A stretch of 64,000 nt of DNA, from assembly GCA_003149345.1 (NCBI GenBank), contig QFWI01000008.1, forward strand, positions 806,001-870,000. The letters are read 5' to 3'. The stretch's first letter is position 1, and every line of letters begins with the position of its first letter. The notes below the pieces were generated by a model that worked only from the letters and a program-made list of their open reading frames with translations, was not told the origin of the DNA and searched no databases. A program made the position numbers and the translations under genes. The DNA comes from Vampirovibrio chlorellavorus (lineage in GTDB: Bacteria; Cyanobacteriota; Vampirovibrionia; Vampirovibrionales; Vampirovibrionaceae). This document shows, one piece after another, positions 61,960-64,000 of this stretch.

Positions 61960-63359
61960 TTTTTCACTTTCCGTTTGACCGGCTTTTCTTTCTCGGATTC
62001 GCCAGCGTAATCCCCATCCTTGTCGGAATCCGCTGGTTTTTCTTTCAACGTGGGAGGGAAAGCGTTAAATTGACGCCACAGTTCATAGCCTAAAGGAACA
62101 CGATCCAGCAAAATCCAGCCGGTGGCTTCCGTACCGGGGCGCAAATAATTGCCCGAGGGCCAAGGCTCATCCTTGCCTGCGGCAATGGACTTGAGATCCG
62201 GTTTCACCAGAATGCGATAACGCCCCCTGCCATCATCAACGGCATCCACCACGGCCACTCTGCCACCAAAGGTTCCACTGGCGATCATTGGCCAGCCCGA
62301 AAACTGAATCGCCGGCCAGCCTGCAAATTGCAAGCGTACCAACCGCCCTTCGGAAACCAGTGGCACATCCCAGTCGGAAACGTAGAGTTCAACGGCCTGA
62401 TCTTTCGTATCTGGAACCACGACGGCCAAAACCTCGCCCTCTGAAACGGTTTCTCCGGAACCCACCTGCAATAAGCGAACCACCTTACCGGTCACGGGAG
62501 CCTTGATCTGACGCTGTCCGGTACGCTGCCGAAGATTCTGGATATCAACATTCAGCTTGGCAATATCGCTGACCGTAGAGGCGATAGTTTCCTGAGCGGA
62601 AGCCATAGACACCGCCACATTGGCCAAAGCCGCCGCTGTGTCTCCCGAAACTTTGCCTTGATCAAACTGAGCCACCTTGACATCTCGCTGAGAAACGCGA
62701 AGCTGGGCCTCGGCCTGCTCCACACCAGTTTGGGCCCGCACCTTGTCCAGATCGGCCAACTCAAAATCCCGCTTGGAACGCAAGCCTTTCTGATAAAGCT
62801 CCTTGATTCGGCTGTAATTAAACAGGGCCGTGTCCAGATTTTGTCGGGCAGCGGTCAGTCCTTGCTGGGCCGCCAGAATGCGATCCTGATTTTGACCTAT
62901 TTTCTCGCCCGCACCAGGAATAGCGGACTGGCGTGATTGACCCAGGGCGCTCATTTGGCGTTGCAAAGCCACAATGCGAGTTTCAGCGGCGGACTTGCGA
63001 GCCTCCAACGCGGCCCGCTGCGCCTCCAGTGTCTGGATTTGATTGACGTCCAGAAACTTGGGATCAATGTCGACCAAATCGGCAATCAGCTGTCCCGCCT
63101 GAACGGTTTGGCCCTCCATCACATACCATTTTTTTAACCGCCCGGAAATTTGGGCCTCAACGCCCTGAGGGCGCTGCATGGGAGAAAAAACGGTGACTTT
63201 CCCTTTACCAATCACGGTTTGCTGCCAGGGCACGAAAATCAGGGCAACCACCCCCAAAAACAACATGAAGGAAGTCCACAACACCAACCAGCTGAAAAAG
63301 CGAGGCGAAACCAGTTGTTGTTGGGATTGAGAATTCATAAACCCGGTGCGCATGCTCAT
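61956..63359 (-). CDS. HlyD-family membrane fusion protein
   Basis: 467 residues. One N-terminal membrane helix (FFSWLVLWTSFMLFLGVVAL), a split biotinyl/lipoyl domain (VEAQISGRLKKWYVMEGQ and the partner APVTGKVVRLLQVGSGETV) and a long coiled coil between them. The C-terminus is a charged Lys/Glu tail. It links the inner-membrane ABC transporter (63356 onward) to the TolC protein, overlapping both genes by 4 bases. Confidence 0.92.
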   Translation of the reverse strand: MSMRTGFMNSQSQQQLVSPRFFSWLVLWTSFMLFLGVVALIFVPWQQTVIGKGKVTVFSPMQRPQGVEAQISGRLKKWYVMEGQTVQAGQLIADLVDIDPKFLDVNQIQTLEAQRAALEARKSAAETRIVALQRQMSALGQSRQSAIPGAGEKIGQNQDRILAAQQGLTAARQNLDTALFNYSRIKELYQKGLRSKRDFELADLDKVRAQTGVEQAEAQLRVSQRDVKVAQFDQGKVSGDTAAALANVAVSMASAQETIASTVSDIAKLNVDIQNLRQRTGQRQIKAPVTGKVVRLLQVGSGETVSEGEVLAVVVPDTKDQAVELYVSDWDVPLVSEGRLVRLQFAGWPAIQFSGWPMIASGTFGGRVAVVDAVDDGRGRYRILVKPDLKSIAAGKDEPWPSGNYLRPGTEATGWILLDRVPLGYELWRQFNAFPPTLKEKPADSDKDGDYAGESEKEKPVKRKVKK

Positions 63360-64000
63360 TGCCCTCCCAGACTGGAAACCAACTTGGGGAACAGTTCCGA
63401 GAAGCGACTGTTGGGCTGCAAGGATAAAGCATTCAGGGAAGCGGATTCGGCAATCACCCCATCGGCCAGAACCATAATATGATCGGCCCGAATGACCACA
63501 TCGGCGTCATGGGAAATCCCGATGACAGTCCACGGATTGACCGGATCCAGCAGCGTATCCAGAATCTTCAATTTGGTGCATTCATCAATACCAATAAACG
63601 CTTCATCCAGAATCAGCAAATTGGGACGATCCACAATCGCCCGGGCAATCATCAACCGTTGGGTTTGCCCTCTGGACAGGTTTCTTCCGGCACTGATCAG
63701 ACTGGTTTGCAGCCCATTGGGCAAAGCCATGATTTCATCCGTCAACTGGGTGATTTCCAGGGCCCAGTGAATGTCCTCTACCCGAACGTGAGGGCGGCCA
63801 ACCGCGATGTTCTCTTCCACGGTGCCATCAAAAATCTCGTTGCTGTCCCCGACCAAAGCCACCACCTGACGCAAACTGTGCAGATCCAGAGCGCGAACAT
63901 CAAATCCGTTGATGCGTACCACACCCGACTTTGGCTCCAGTAAACCGCACAAAATTTCTGCCAGGGTCGATTTACCGACGCCGCTGGCCCCCACCAAACA
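63356..64000 (-). CDS. ABC transporter ATPase domain (type I secretion exporter, partial)
   Basis: C-terminal 214 or so residues of a gene that continues beyond 64000. Walker A GASGVGKST, Q-loop region around VVALVGDSNEIFDGTVEENI, signature LSRGQTQR (a variant of LSGGQ), Walker B LLILDEAFIGID and the His of GISHDAD. The form (ATPase fused to an unseen membrane domain, followed by HlyD and TolC genes) suggests a type I secretion or bacteriocin-type exporter. The substrate is unknown. The Gly-to-Arg change in the signature is unusual but seen in some exporters. Confidence 0.88.
   Translation of the reverse strand, partial: CLVGASGVGKSTLAEILCGLLEPKSGVVRINGFDVRALDLHSLRQVVALVGDSNEIFDGTVEENIAVGRPHVRVEDIHWALEITQLTDEIMALPNGLQTSLISAGRNLSRGQTQRLMIARAIVDRPNLLILDEAFIGIDECTKLKILDTLLDPVNPWTVIGISHDADVVIRADHIMVLADGVIAESASLNALSLQPNSRFSELFPKLVSSLGGQ

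Overview
The window (about 54% GC by eye, with a few AT-rich patches) comes from a flagellated bacterium with a Gram-negative envelope. It carries a flgBC-fliEFGHI operon, a TolC/HlyD/ABC export operon, a Spy/CpxP-like periplasmic protein and UppP. The set also includes an LL-diaminopimelate-type aminotransferase, and several lineage-restricted proteins share a short F-(G/S)-G motif near the N-terminus. Together these suggest a non-photosynthetic relative of Cyanobacteria (Vampirovibrio/Melainabacteria-like). That assignment is an inference and would need marker-gene phylogeny.

Layout. 1-3.0 kb: minus-strand homogentisate dioxygenase (partial) and a fumarylacetoacetase-family enzyme, with two unknown genes between them. 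3.4-7.1 kb: double-hotdog thioesterase, an RlmD/TrmA-family rRNA methyltransferase and a GT39-type membrane glycosyltransferase. 7.3-8.2 kb: a large Flp-type pilin-like protein. 8.2-15.0 kb: the flagellar basal-body/export operon, with a decayed duplicate of the flgB start and leader upstream. 15.5-16.8 kb: an AT-rich island with a zinc-ribbon protein and YidD. 16.9-20.6 kb: 4-hydroxyphenylpyruvate dioxygenase, Nudix hydrolase, a hypothetical gene and the aminotransferase. 20.8-24.1 kb: small unknown genes (one frameshifted), Dps, a small membrane protein and TsaB/TsaE. 24.3-29 kb: efp-accB-accC and uvrB. 29-36.5 kb: a C39-like cysteine-protease candidate, a methyltransferase, a YibE/F-like protein, RuvB, a cysteine desulfurase and carbamate kinase. 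36.5-42.5 kb: UppP, a TPR lipoprotein, rpsO-pnp and a PLP amino-acid decarboxylase. 42.5-48.5 kb: unknown genes, a Spy-like/ECF sigma/anti-sigma module, two sugar-type ABC permeases and an HxlR-like regulator. 48.8-54 kb: a very large unknown membrane protein, a nucleotidyltransferase and tRNA-Pro and tRNA-Gly. 54.4-60 kb: five tandem paralogues of the pilin-like protein. 60.5-64 kb: TolC, HlyD and ABC ATPase of a type I secretion-like operon.

The most unusual content is the family of oversized Flp/type IVb-like pilins: five tandem copies plus one separate copy. Each has a G|xxxxEY prepilin cleavage motif, a hydrophobic helix, a roughly 300-residue body and a C-terminal IC-x-T-x2-G-x-D-x-GT-x-C signature. 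Copies differ most in a central segment, which fits a diversifying surface filament or adhesin. Second is a roughly 120-bp repeat with 18-bp terminal inverted repeats, present twice. Its arms carry a compensatory base-pair change, and its flanks are themselves complementary although unrelated between copies.

HPPD, HmgA and the FAH-family enzyme together would carry 4-hydroxyphenylpyruvate through homogentisate towards fumarate and acetoacetate; the maleylacetoacetate isomerase step is not seen here. The flagellar genes are in the conserved order flgB-flgC-fliE-fliF-fliG-fliH-fliI.
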